Shown: positions 56,694 through 64,000 of the stretch, piece by piece
How positions within the stretch are numbered: position 1 is the stretch's first letter
How the letters are laid out: every line of letters begins with the position of its first letter
Position numbers and translations under genes: made by a program
NCBI RefSeq assembly: GCF_001592935.1
Contig: NZ_LRDB01000001.1
Location: forward strand, 682,001-746,000
Direction: 5' to 3'
DNA length: 64,000 bases
Origin: Roseivirga echinicomitans
Lineage (GTDB): Bacteria; Bacteroidota; Bacteroidia; Cytophagales; Cyclobacteriaceae
Notes under the pieces: generated by a model
The model's database searches: none
What the model saw: only the letters and a program-made list of their open reading frames with translations
What the model was told of the DNA's origin: nothing

Positions 56694-57268
56694 TAAAAAA
56701 AAGAATAGCAGTTTTTGCCTCAGGCAGTGGAACCAATGCCCAAAAGATTTTTGAATACTTTGAGAATCACGAGGAGGTAGAAGTGGTGTTGCTTTTGTGC
56801 AACAAGAAAATCGCTGGAGTTTTAGAGAGGGCTAGAAACTTTAGTATTCCAACCTTTACTTTTTCTCGCAAAGAGTTTTATGAAACCCAATTGGTGTTAA
56901 ATGCGCTACGCGAGCATCAAGTTGATGTAATTGTATTGGCTGGTTTTATGTGGTTGGTTCCCGAATACTTGGTCCAAGCTTTTTCTGATAAGATTGTAAA
57001 TATTCATCCAGCCTTGTTGCCAAAATTTGGCGGCAAGGGAATGTATGGAATGCATGTGCACGAAGCCGTAAAGGCTGCTGGAGAAAAAGAGACAGGTATT
57101 ACCATTCACTTGGTGAATCAACAATATGATGAAGGCTCTATTCTAGCCCAATTTTCATGTAATCTTTCAACAAATGACGCTCCTGAGGAAATTGCTAGGA
57201 AGGTTCAAGTGCTGGAACATGAAAATTATGCAAAAGTGATTGAGAATCTAGTTCTTAATAAGTTCTAA
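56690..57268 (+). CDS. purN: Phosphoribosylglycinamide formyltransferase
   Basis: Third step of purine synthesis: formylation of GAR with 10-formyl-THF. GSGTNAQKIF near the N-terminus binds phosphate; VNIHPALLPKFGGKGMYG carries the catalytic Asn and His, and the catalytic Asp lies in QQYDEGSI. The frame can start at TTG 56684, but ATG 56690 (MIKKRIAVFASG, 192 residues) is preferred and overlaps the prenyltransferase stop by 4 bases. Confidence 0.95.
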   Translation: MIKKRIAVFASGSGTNAQKIFEYFENHEEVEVVLLLCNKKIAGVLERARNFSIPTFTFSRKEFYETQLVLNALREHQVDVIVLAGFMWLVPEYLVQAFSDKIVNIHPALLPKFGGKGMYGMHVHEAVKAAGEKETGITIHLVNQQYDEGSILAQFSCNLSTNDAPEEIARKVQVLEHENYAKVIENLVLNKF

Positions 57269-57274
57269 AATGCC

Positions 57275-57282
57275 TAGTTTTG
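57275..57282 (+). promoter_or_regulatory. Candidate -7 element of purH
   Basis: TAGTTTTG is an exact TAnnTTTG match lying just after the purN stop and 24 bases before the purH ATG, so purH may have its own promoter despite the short gap. Confidence 0.4.
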
Positions 57283-57306
57283 CGACTTAATTAAAAGCCA
57301 ACCTAG

Positions 57307-58836
57307 ATGTCGCAGGTTAAGATCAAATCCGCATTAATTTCTGTTTTTCATAAAGACAACTTAGCCCCAATCGTAAAGAAACTAGGAGCTTTAGGTGTTC
57401 AGATTTACTCAACAGGAGGTACACAAACTTTTATCGAAGAATTGGGAGTGCCAGTAACGGCTGTTGAAGACCTTACGAGCTACCCATCAATTTTTGGAGG
57501 CCGAGTAAAAACGCTTCACCCAAAGGTGTTTGGTGGAATCTTGCACAGAAGGGATAATGCGGGTGATTTAGAGCAGGCGAAAGAATTTGAAATCCCTTCT
57601 ATTGATTTGGTGATCGTTGATCTGTATCCTTTCGAAGCAACCGTAGCTTCAGGTGCACCCGAACAAGATATTATTGAAAAGATTGATATCGGTGGGATTT
57701 CATTAATTAGAGCGGCAGCAAAAAATTTCAAAGATGTGGTAATTGTTTCTACTAGAGACCAATACCCTACTTTAGAAAAGCTACTTGAAGACAAAAATGG
57801 TAGCACAGATCTAGCCGATAGAAAAGCCTTCGCAGCACAAGCCTTTGATGTGTCGTCTCATTATGACACAGCAATTTTCAATTACTTCAATCAAGATGAA
57901 GCGATTGAAAGATTTAAAGTGAGCCAAGCCGAAGGTCAAACGCTACGCTACGGAGAAAACCCGCATCAAAAAGGGCAATTCTTCGGTCCGCTAGATGAGC
58001 TTTTCGAAAAGCTGAACGGTAAAGAGCTTTCCTATAACAACCTGGTGGATGTAGATGCAGCGGTAAGTTTGATCGAAGAATTTTCTAACCATGAAAAGGC
58101 ATTTGCCATTTTAAAACACACCAATGCTTGTGGCGTTGCCATTGGCGATTCTATAAAAGAGGCTTACTTAAAAGCTTTTGCAGCCGATACCGTGAGTGCT
58201 TTTGGTGGTGTGTTAATTAGCAATCAACCGATTGACTTAGCTACTGCTGAGGAATTGAATTCACTTTTCTTTGAAGTATTGATTGCCCCTGCTTTCGATG
58301 CCGATGCTTTGGACTTGTTGAAAGGCAAAAAGAACAGAATTTTATTGGTTAAGAAACAGTCCCTAAATACTAAAAAGCAGTTTAAAAGTTTGCTGAATGG
58401 TGTTATTGTTCAGGATAGAGATTTGGTCACCGATCAGATTTCTGGCTTTAAGCAAGTGACAAAGAAAGCCACCTCTGATGCCGAAAATTTAGCGCTGGCC
58501 TTTGCGAGCAAAATTTGCAAACACACCAAGTCGAACACAATTATTCTAGCCAAAGAAGGCCAAATGCTTTCTAGCGGTGTGGGTCAAACCTCAAGGGTGG
58601 ATGCTTTGAAACAAGCTATTGAAAAAGCCAAAGCTTTTGGCTTCGACTTAAATGGAGCCGTAATGGCTTCGGATGCTTTCTTTCCGTTCCCTGATTGTGT
58701 AGAAATCGCAAAGGGTGAAGGGATTGTTGCCGTGATTCAACCAGGGGGGTCAATTAAAGATGATCTTTCAATTGAATATTGTGACAAAAACAGCATGGCG
58801 ATGGTGTTTACGGGCACTCGTCATTTTAAACATTAA
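57307..58836 (+). CDS. purH: Bifunctional AICAR formyltransferase / IMP cyclohydrolase
   Basis: Last two steps of IMP synthesis. The N-terminal MGS-like cyclohydrolase domain shows IYSTGGTQTFIEELG, SYPSIFGGRVKTLHP and IDIGGISLIRAAAKN; the C-terminal transformylase has RYGENPHQKG, KHTNACGVAIG, SAFGGVL and DAFFPFPD with the final STRHF-type GTRHFKH. Length 509, standard. Confidence 0.98.
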   Translation: MSQVKIKSALISVFHKDNLAPIVKKLGALGVQIYSTGGTQTFIEELGVPVTAVEDLTSYPSIFGGRVKTLHPKVFGGILHRRDNAGDLEQAKEFEIPSIDLVIVDLYPFEATVASGAPEQDIIEKIDIGGISLIRAAAKNFKDVVIVSTRDQYPTLEKLLEDKNGSTDLADRKAFAAQAFDVSSHYDTAIFNYFNQDEAIERFKVSQAEGQTLRYGENPHQKGQFFGPLDELFEKLNGKELSYNNLVDVDAAVSLIEEFSNHEKAFAILKHTNACGVAIGDSIKEAYLKAFAADTVSAFGGVLISNQPIDLATAEELNSLFFEVLIAPAFDADALDLLKGKKNRILLVKKQSLNTKKQFKSLLNGVIVQDRDLVTDQISGFKQVTKKATSDAENLALAFASKICKHTKSNTIILAKEGQMLSSGVGQTSRVDALKQAIEKAKAFGFDLNGAVMASDAFFPFPDCVEIAKGEGIVAVIQPGGSIKDDLSIEYCDKNSMAMVFTGTRHFKH

Positions 58837-58914
58837 AAGAATTTTTCAAACCCTAGATAATTGCGAGTAATTCGTAACTTTCAAGGATATAAAATATAGG
58901 AGACAAGACTTGAT

Positions 58915-59943
58915 ATGGGCTTTTTCGACTTTCTGACAAGTGACATTGCAATTGACTTGGGTACAGCAAATACCCTCATCATACATAAAGATAAAATCGT
59001 TGTAGACGAACCGTCTATTATTGCCATTGACCGAAACACAAATAAGGTGTTGGCCATTGGTAGAGACGCGATGAACATGCATGAAAAAACGCATGAAAAC
59101 ATAAAAACCATTCGCCCTTTGAAGGACGGTGTAATTGCCGATTTTGAGGCTGCCGAACTGATGATCAAAGGAATGATCAAAATGATTGACTTAAAGCGAA
59201 GAAGCTTTATGCCGTCATCGCACCGAATGGTAATTTGTATTCCTTCTGGAATTACCGAAGTAGAAAAAAGAGCTGTTCGAGATTCAGCCGAACATGCGAA
59301 CGCTAAAGAAGTATACATGATTTACGAACCAATTGCTGCGGCCATTGGTACAGGAATTAAGATTGATGAGCCGATGGGCTCAATGATTGTAGATATTGGG
59401 GGTGGGACAACCGAGATTGCGGTAATCGCCCTTTCTGGAATTGTTTGCGACCAATCCATCAGAGTAGCAGGAGATACCTTTACCAAGGATATTCTTGACT
59501 ACATGAGAAGACAACATAACCTTTTGATTGGAGAGCGATCTGCAGAAAAGGTAAAAATAGCCATTGGATCGGCCTTGACAGAATTGGACGATGCGCCAGA
59601 CGATTACGAAATCCGAGGCCGTGATTTAATGACGGGCATTCCGAAGGTGATTAAAATTTCATACTCTGAAATTGCTTTCGCACTAGATAAATCAGTTTCT
59701 AAAATTGAAGAGGCTGTGTTGAAAGCCCTTGAAATTTCACCGCCAGAGCTTTCTGCCGACATTTATGACCGTGGGATTCACCTAACAGGTGGTGGTGCAA
59801 TGCTTAAAGGCTTGGATAGACGTTTGGCTTTGAAAACCAAACTCCCAATCCATATTGCAGACGATCCGTTAAGGGCGGTGGTACGTGGAACAGGTGAGGC
59901 CTTGAAAAACATTGATCGATATAGAGCGGTGTTAATGACTTGA
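58915..59943 (+). CDS. mreB: Rod shape-determining protein MreB
   Basis: Actin-like ATPase that guides the elongation machinery. IDLGTANTLI (phosphate 1), IVDIGGGTTEIAVI (phosphate 2) and HLTGGGAMLKGLDRRL (adenosine motif) are intact in 342 residues. AGGAGA at 58898-58903 may act as ribosome-binding site, spaced a little far (11 bases). A near -7 match TAACTTTC lies at 58875-58882. First gene of mreB-mreC-mreD-mrdA-rodA. Confidence 0.98.
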   Translation: MGFFDFLTSDIAIDLGTANTLIIHKDKIVVDEPSIIAIDRNTNKVLAIGRDAMNMHEKTHENIKTIRPLKDGVIADFEAAELMIKGMIKMIDLKRRSFMPSSHRMVICIPSGITEVEKRAVRDSAEHANAKEVYMIYEPIAAAIGTGIKIDEPMGSMIVDIGGGTTEIAVIALSGIVCDQSIRVAGDTFTKDILDYMRRQHNLLIGERSAEKVKIAIGSALTELDDAPDDYEIRGRDLMTGIPKVIKISYSEIAFALDKSVSKIEEAVLKALEISPPELSADIYDRGIHLTGGGAMLKGLDRRLALKTKLPIHIADDPLRAVVRGTGEALKNIDRYRAVLMT

Positions 59944-59949
59944 TAATGA

Positions 59950-60804
59950 ATGGGTCAGTTATTCTCTTTTCTTTATAAGTACCGAGCCTTTTTTACATTT
60001 CTGACTCTGGAGTTGCTATGTATTTGGATGATTGTTCGAAACAACAATTACCAAAGGGTAGCATATTTCAGTGCGGCTTCTGGTTTTGTTGGAAACATCA
60101 ATGAAAGGACGAATAATATCAGCGACTACTTCAGCCTGAAAAAAGTGAACAGTGACTTAGCGGAAGAGAACGCTATGTTAAGAACGCTTCTCTTAAGAGT
60201 AACAGAAACTTCGATAGATTCCCTTAAAGCTTTTGACATTGATACCGATACTACTGACGCTATCCATTATAAATTAATTGCAGCCGAAATAGTAGACAAT
60301 TCTATCCGCCTAAGCCATAACTTCTTTAAAATAAATAAAGGAAGCAAAGAAGGAATTAAACCTGGGATGGGTGTGATTAGCCAGAAAGGTGTGGTTGGTA
60401 AAATTAGAACAGTTTCTAAAAACTATTCTAGCGGTATTTCGCTACTAAATTCAAGGAACCAAGTTTCTGCCAAAATTAAGAACTCCAACAGAACAGCTAC
60501 TATCCAGTGGGATGGTGACGGCCGTAATCCTAGAATAGCAAAACTCCTTTACATTACTAGAGAAGATGATGTCAATGTTGGAGACACTGTTGTGACTTCT
60601 AGCTTTAATGCGGTTTACCCTAAAGACATCATGATAGGAACTGTGGTCAGTGTTAAGCCTGACCAAAATCAGCGTGATTTGGAAATTGAAGTAGCCTTAA
60701 GTGTTGACTTTGGAACCTTGGCTTATGTCTATGTCATTGAAAATATATATAAGGAGGAAGAGGATTCGGTTTCTATCAACAACCCCATAGATTTTAATGA
60801 GTAG
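59950..60804 (+). CDS. mreC: Rod shape-determining protein MreC
   Basis: Periplasmic scaffold of the elongasome: cytoplasmic stub, one membrane helix (FFTFLTLELLCIWMIV), a coiled coil (about residues 55-80, VNSDLAEENAMLRTLL) and a beta-barrel domain (GMGVISQKGVVGKIRTVS, SLLNSRNQVSAKI, GDTVVTS). Length 284. Starts 6 bases after mreB and overlaps mreD by 8 bases. Confidence 0.94.
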   Translation: MGQLFSFLYKYRAFFTFLTLELLCIWMIVRNNNYQRVAYFSAASGFVGNINERTNNISDYFSLKKVNSDLAEENAMLRTLLLRVTETSIDSLKAFDIDTDTTDAIHYKLIAAEIVDNSIRLSHNFFKINKGSKEGIKPGMGVISQKGVVGKIRTVSKNYSSGISLLNSRNQVSAKIKNSNRTATIQWDGDGRNPRIAKLLYITREDDVNVGDTVVTSSFNAVYPKDIMIGTVVSVKPDQNQRDLEIEVALSVDFGTLAYVYVIENIYKEEEDSVSINNPIDFNE

Positions 60805-61312
60805 AAACCTGATCATATTGACTTTTACCGCAATAGTACTGATGCTCTTTCAGGTGCTAATTCTAAAATACTTTGTGCTTTTTGGTGTTGGTTTTTGCTT
60901 TCTGTATCTCATGTTTTTGCTTTTTCTGCCTTTAGAAATTGGCTTTGCTTCGGCCATGGTGATTGGCTTAATCGCTGGCCTAATCGTAGACTTATTTTAT
61001 AACACACTAGGCATCCATGCCTTCGCATGCGTTCTAATCATGTTCTTTCGTCCTTATTGGATGAAATGGAGCAAACCCAGAAGTGGTTACGAAATCAATG
61101 ACTTACCTATGATTACCAATTATGGGCTTAGCTGGTTCGTAATATATGCGCTACCGCTCATCTTTATTCACACCCTCACCGTATTCTTAATTGAATCAGG
61201 AGGAAATCAGTTAATGGGCTTATCAATTCTCAAATCTGTTGTTACAACCCTCATTTCACTGGTTTTTATGATCGCTATTCAGTATCTTTTTTACTCTAAG
61301 GCGAAGCGGTAA
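60797..61312 (+). CDS. mreD: Rod shape-determining protein MreD
   Basis: Integral membrane protein of 171 residues with about five helices, in the mreC-mreD-mrdA position. The helix FASAMVIGLIAGLIVDLFY followed by LGIHAFACVLI is the MreD pattern. Its start overlaps mreC by 8 bases and its last base is shared with the mrdA ATG. Confidence 0.9.
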   Translation: MSRNLIILTFTAIVLMLFQVLILKYFVLFGVGFCFLYLMFLLFLPLEIGFASAMVIGLIAGLIVDLFYNTLGIHAFACVLIMFFRPYWMKWSKPRSGYEINDLPMITNYGLSWFVIYALPLIFIHTLTVFLIESGGNQLMGLSILKSVVTTLISLVFMIAIQYLFYSKAKR

Positions 61313-63192
61313 TGTGGGACAACAGAAAGTATATAATACAGGGTTCTTTTATTTTGATTGGATTAGTTTTTTTGATCAAGCTGTTTGCCATTCAAGTATT
61401 AGATAAAGATTATAGAACCAAGGCAGAGCGAAACATCATTCAGCCTATTGTCCAATATCCTTTCAGAGGCCTTATTTACGACAGAAACAAAGAGCTCATC
61501 GTCTATAATGAGCCAGTCTATGACCTTATGGTCGTTCCCAAAGATGTTTCTATTGGCGATACCACGGAATTTTGTGAGTTGCTGGGAATAGAAAAGGAGG
61601 TTTTTTTAGAGAATATGAAAACGGCCAGATCTTACTCTAGGGTAAAACCATCGGTATTTCTAAAGAAAATATCTCATGAGGAATACGGTCGTATTCAAGA
61701 CTTGCTGTATAATTTCAGCGGATTTTTTGTAAACCCAAGAACAGTAAGGGGTTATGCTAGTCCAATTTTGGCGAACGAACTCGGCTATACGGGTGAAATT
61801 AGCAGGCGCCAATTGGACAGGGACACGACTGGCTATTATAGGTCTGGTGATAATATTGGTATCACGGGACTAGAAGAGCAATACGAAAGATTGCTAAGTG
61901 GCAAAAGAGGCGTAAGCTATAAACAAGTGAACGTTAGAGGAATTGAGAAGGGCTCCTTCAAGGATGGTGCGCTCGATACCGTTTCTGTACCTGGCACAAA
62001 CTTGATTACCACTTTCGACCTAGAACTACAGACTTATGCGGAGAGGTTATTGGCGGGCAAAACAGGCAGTATTGTCGCGATTGACCCTTCCACAGGGGAA
62101 ATATTGGTTATGGCGACCGCCCCTACTTATGAGCCAAAGATGCTTTCAGGCAGGGAGTTTGGTAAAAACTTTAGTCAAATAGCCTTAGATAGCTCAAAGC
62201 TATTATTTAACAGGGCACATATGGCCACCTACCCTGCGGGCTCGGTATTTAAAACAGTACAGGCGCTAATCGCTTTAGATGAGGGTGTAATTAAGGCCGA
62301 TGAACAGATTTTTGTCAACCTGAATGGGATTGGAGATCATGCTCCTGCAGGCTACTATGATGTGGCTCGAGGAATTGAAAAGTCTTCGAATAACTACTTT
62401 CTTGAAGTGATGAGGAGGGTGGTAAATCAGAAAAAAGACCCAAGTATTTTTACCGATTCTCGAATAGGTTTGGCCATATGGGCCGAGGCAGTAAAGAAGT
62501 TCGGTTTTGGTGCTCCACTTGGAATAGATATTCCTGGTGAGGCTTCTGGCTTGGTGCCTGATGTAGCTTATTATGATAAGATCTATAAAAACAAAGATTG
62601 GGCTTATAGTACCATTCAATCCTTGTCAATAGGCCAAGGAGAGATTTTAGTAACGCCTCTACAAGTGGCTAACCTAGCAGCCATTATTGCCAACAGAGGC
62701 CATTATATTCAACCACATTTAGTAAAAGGTTTTGAAAAGGAAGGAGTGGTTACTTTAAAACAATTTGAAAAGAACTTCACAGGAAAGGGAACTGATTACT
62801 ATCCTGCCATTATTGATGGTATGAAACGCTCCGCTCAGGGTACTCCTAGAGCACCAATTAGGGGCATTACGATTGCCAGTAAAACGGGAACAGCTGAGAA
62901 TGGCGCTAAGGATGAGACTCTAGACCACTCCGTATTTATGGCTTTTGCTCCAGTGGAGAATCCAAAAATTGCCATTGCGGTTTATATTGAAAATGCAGGT
63001 TGGGGCGGACGAGCAGCAGCGACTACTGCCAGCTTAATTATGGAAATGTATCTGAAAGGATACATTGAAAAGGATTATAGAAATAGAGAGGAATATGTGC
63101 TTAAGGGTGACTTCTTAGATGAAGAGCAGAAGAGGGAAATAGAAAGAAAGAAACTCGAAAAGGCTAGAAAGAATGCCTTATTGCAGAATTGA
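61312..63192 (+). CDS. mrdA: Penicillin-binding protein 2 (elongasome transpeptidase)
   Basis: Class B PBP that cross-links peptidoglycan during elongation with RodA. One membrane helix (about 12-27), a pedestal domain with YPFRGLIYDRNKELI, then the transpeptidase: nucleophile Ser311 and Lys314 in AGSVFKTVQ, SSN in EKSSNNYFLE, and KTG in SKTGTAENGAKD. Length 626, normal. A Lys/Glu-rich tail follows the domain. It overlaps the rodA start. Confidence 0.95.
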   Translation: MWDNRKYIIQGSFILIGLVFLIKLFAIQVLDKDYRTKAERNIIQPIVQYPFRGLIYDRNKELIVYNEPVYDLMVVPKDVSIGDTTEFCELLGIEKEVFLENMKTARSYSRVKPSVFLKKISHEEYGRIQDLLYNFSGFFVNPRTVRGYASPILANELGYTGEISRRQLDRDTTGYYRSGDNIGITGLEEQYERLLSGKRGVSYKQVNVRGIEKGSFKDGALDTVSVPGTNLITTFDLELQTYAERLLAGKTGSIVAIDPSTGEILVMATAPTYEPKMLSGREFGKNFSQIALDSSKLLFNRAHMATYPAGSVFKTVQALIALDEGVIKADEQIFVNLNGIGDHAPAGYYDVARGIEKSSNNYFLEVMRRVVNQKKDPSIFTDSRIGLAIWAEAVKKFGFGAPLGIDIPGEASGLVPDVAYYDKIYKNKDWAYSTIQSLSIGQGEILVTPLQVANLAAIIANRGHYIQPHLVKGFEKEGVVTLKQFEKNFTGKGTDYYPAIIDGMKRSAQGTPRAPIRGITIASKTGTAENGAKDETLDHSVFMAFAPVENPKIAIAVYIENAGWGGRAAATTASLIMEMYLKGYIEKDYRNREEYVLKGDFLDEEQKREIERKKLEKARKNALLQN

Positions 63193-64000
63193 GAAGAAGA
63201 GACTCCATATTAAAAAACCTGGATTGGCCCATCGTTTTCCTGTACATCATTCTTGTGGTGATGGGCTGGTTCAATATTTTCGCATCAGTTTATGATCCTG
63301 AAACTGCCTTTAATATTTTCGATATAAGTCTAAGTTCAGGCCGACAACTTTTATTCATTGGTGGTTCGGTTATCCTCATTGTCGTCATTCTCTTGCTGGA
63401 TTTTCGTATCTACGAATCTTTTGCGCCTTATCTCTATATTCTATTTATGCTTTTGCTGATGGCCGTTTTGGTCTTTGGAGCTAAAATTAACGGAGCAAGG
63501 GCTTGGTTCGACTTGGGAATTTTTCGCTTACAACCTTCAGAATTTACCAAATTGGCTACGGCTCTTTTGCTGGCCAGTTATGTTTCCAATAATAATGTGA
63601 AACTCACAGAATTCAAGCATCAGCTGATCGCACTGTTCATTATCTTCTTACCAGTTGGATTCATTATGCTCCAACCAGATTTGGGTTCTTCCTTGATCTT
63701 CTTTGCTTTTGTTCTTCCTCTTTTTAGAGAAGGACTTCCAGCCATTTACTTGATTGTGGCAGGGGCTTTTGCAATAGTTGGTGTGCTGACGCTCTTACTT
63801 TCCCTTAAGATTATCATAATCATTGCACTCATTGTGGGTATCATTTGGGTGGTGGTTACATCACGGTCCGTTTCCAATATCGTAATTACCTCGCTGTTGA
63901 TTCTTATGAGTGTTGGTTTCTCATATGGCTTCGGTTATGCTTTTGAAAACTTGGTGCCGAAATACCAGAAGGACAGAATCCTCGTCATCTTCGATTCCAA
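63189..64000 (+). CDS. rodA: Rod shape-determining protein RodA, 3' end beyond the window
   Basis: SEDS glycosyltransferase that polymerises glycan strands with PBP2. The frame stays open from TTG 63189 (LRRRDSILKNLDWPIVFLYI) to the window edge, about 270 residues of an expected 420 or so. AKINGARAWFDLGIFRLQPSE and FIMLQPDLGSSLIFF, quoted in part, are SEDS signatures (GARAWFDLG, LQPSEFTKLA, QPDLGSSL). The TTG overlaps the mrdA stop (TTGA); no ATG is near, so the start is likely but not certain. The final visible stretch KYQKDRI matches the conserved HQKDRI-type loop. Confidence 0.93.
   Translation, partial: MRRRDSILKNLDWPIVFLYIILVVMGWFNIFASVYDPETAFNIFDISLSSGRQLLFIGGSVILIVVILLLDFRIYESFAPYLYILFMLLLMAVLVFGAKINGARAWFDLGIFRLQPSEFTKLATALLLASYVSNNNVKLTEFKHQLIALFIIFLPVGFIMLQPDLGSSLIFFAFVLPLFREGLPAIYLIVAGAFAIVGVLTLLLSLKIIIIIALIVGIIWVVVTSRSVSNIVITSLLILMSVGFSYGFGYAFENLVPKYQKDRILVIFDS

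Overview
The window looks like chromosome of a member of the Bacteroidota, most likely order Cytophagales (Roseivirga/Fulvivirga/Marivirga-like; genus not provable from this sequence). The evidence is a complete porP-gldKLMN type IX secretion (T9SS) and gliding locus, a SprE/PorW lipoprotein, a giant secreted protein with a T9SS C-terminal sorting domain, Bacteroidota-specific families (DUF4271, GldL, GldM, GldN, beta-propeller lipoproteins), an atp operon without atpD/atpC, and many -7 elements of the Bacteroidota type TAnnTTTG. I see no tRNA, rRNA, insertion sequence, prophage, CRISPR array or attachment site. The window is gene-dense and no gap between genes exceeds 300 bases; the largest (about 284 bp, 55552-55835) is described.

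Layout. 1-5.2 kb: the 3' part of an S9 peptidase, a PA0069-type radical SAM protein with a long palindrome at its start, and a tandem pair of paralogous propeller lipoproteins. 5.2-8.4 kb: glpD-glpK. 8.5-19.4 kb: dGTPase, RND-type exporter, ileS-lspA, M16 metallopeptidase. 19.5-26.1 kb: propeller protein, DUF721 (DciA-like) gene, membrane-anchored unknown, hemW, an Omp85-like outer-membrane protein, DUF4271 and hemD. 26.2-32.1 kb: porP, gldK, gldL, gldM, gldN. 32.1-38.8 kb (minus strand): sprE/porW, PBP1A and uvrC in one tight operon. 38.9-40.2 kb: M23 endopeptidase plus bactofilin. 40.2-42.7 kb: a second pair of propeller lipoproteins. 42.8-48.4 kb: atpZ-like, F0 accessory gene, atpBEFHAG. 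48.5-50 kb: a UbiA-like membrane protein with a methyltransferase. 50-55.6 kb: the 1855-residue secreted protein. 55.8-58.8 kb: UbiA prenyltransferase, purN, purH. 58.9-64 kb: mreB-mreC-mreD-mrdA-rodA, the last cut by the window end.

How it fits together. Much of the window builds and uses the cell envelope. Peptidoglycan is handled by PBP1A, by the MreBCD-PBP2-RodA elongasome and by a bactofilin/M23 pair. Lipoprotein maturation is served by LspA, whose likely clients here include GldK, PorW and the propeller lipoproteins. Proteins reach the surface through the T9SS, whose motor pair GldL/GldM uses the proton gradient, and the large secreted protein is a probable client. The rest is housekeeping: ATP synthase, glycerol use, purine and heme synthesis, DNA repair and translation.

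The least explained items are several perfect or near-perfect palindromes at gene starts (2695-2731, 20902-20913, 26193-26209, 55587-55604), a strong hairpin between atpE and atpF, the paired propeller lipoproteins, and the UbiA-like/methyltransferase pair. Start codons were re-chosen where the longest frame began at an upstream TTG or overlapped a neighbour; each case is stated. Promoter calls rest on visual matches to the TAnnTTTG consensus and are tentative.
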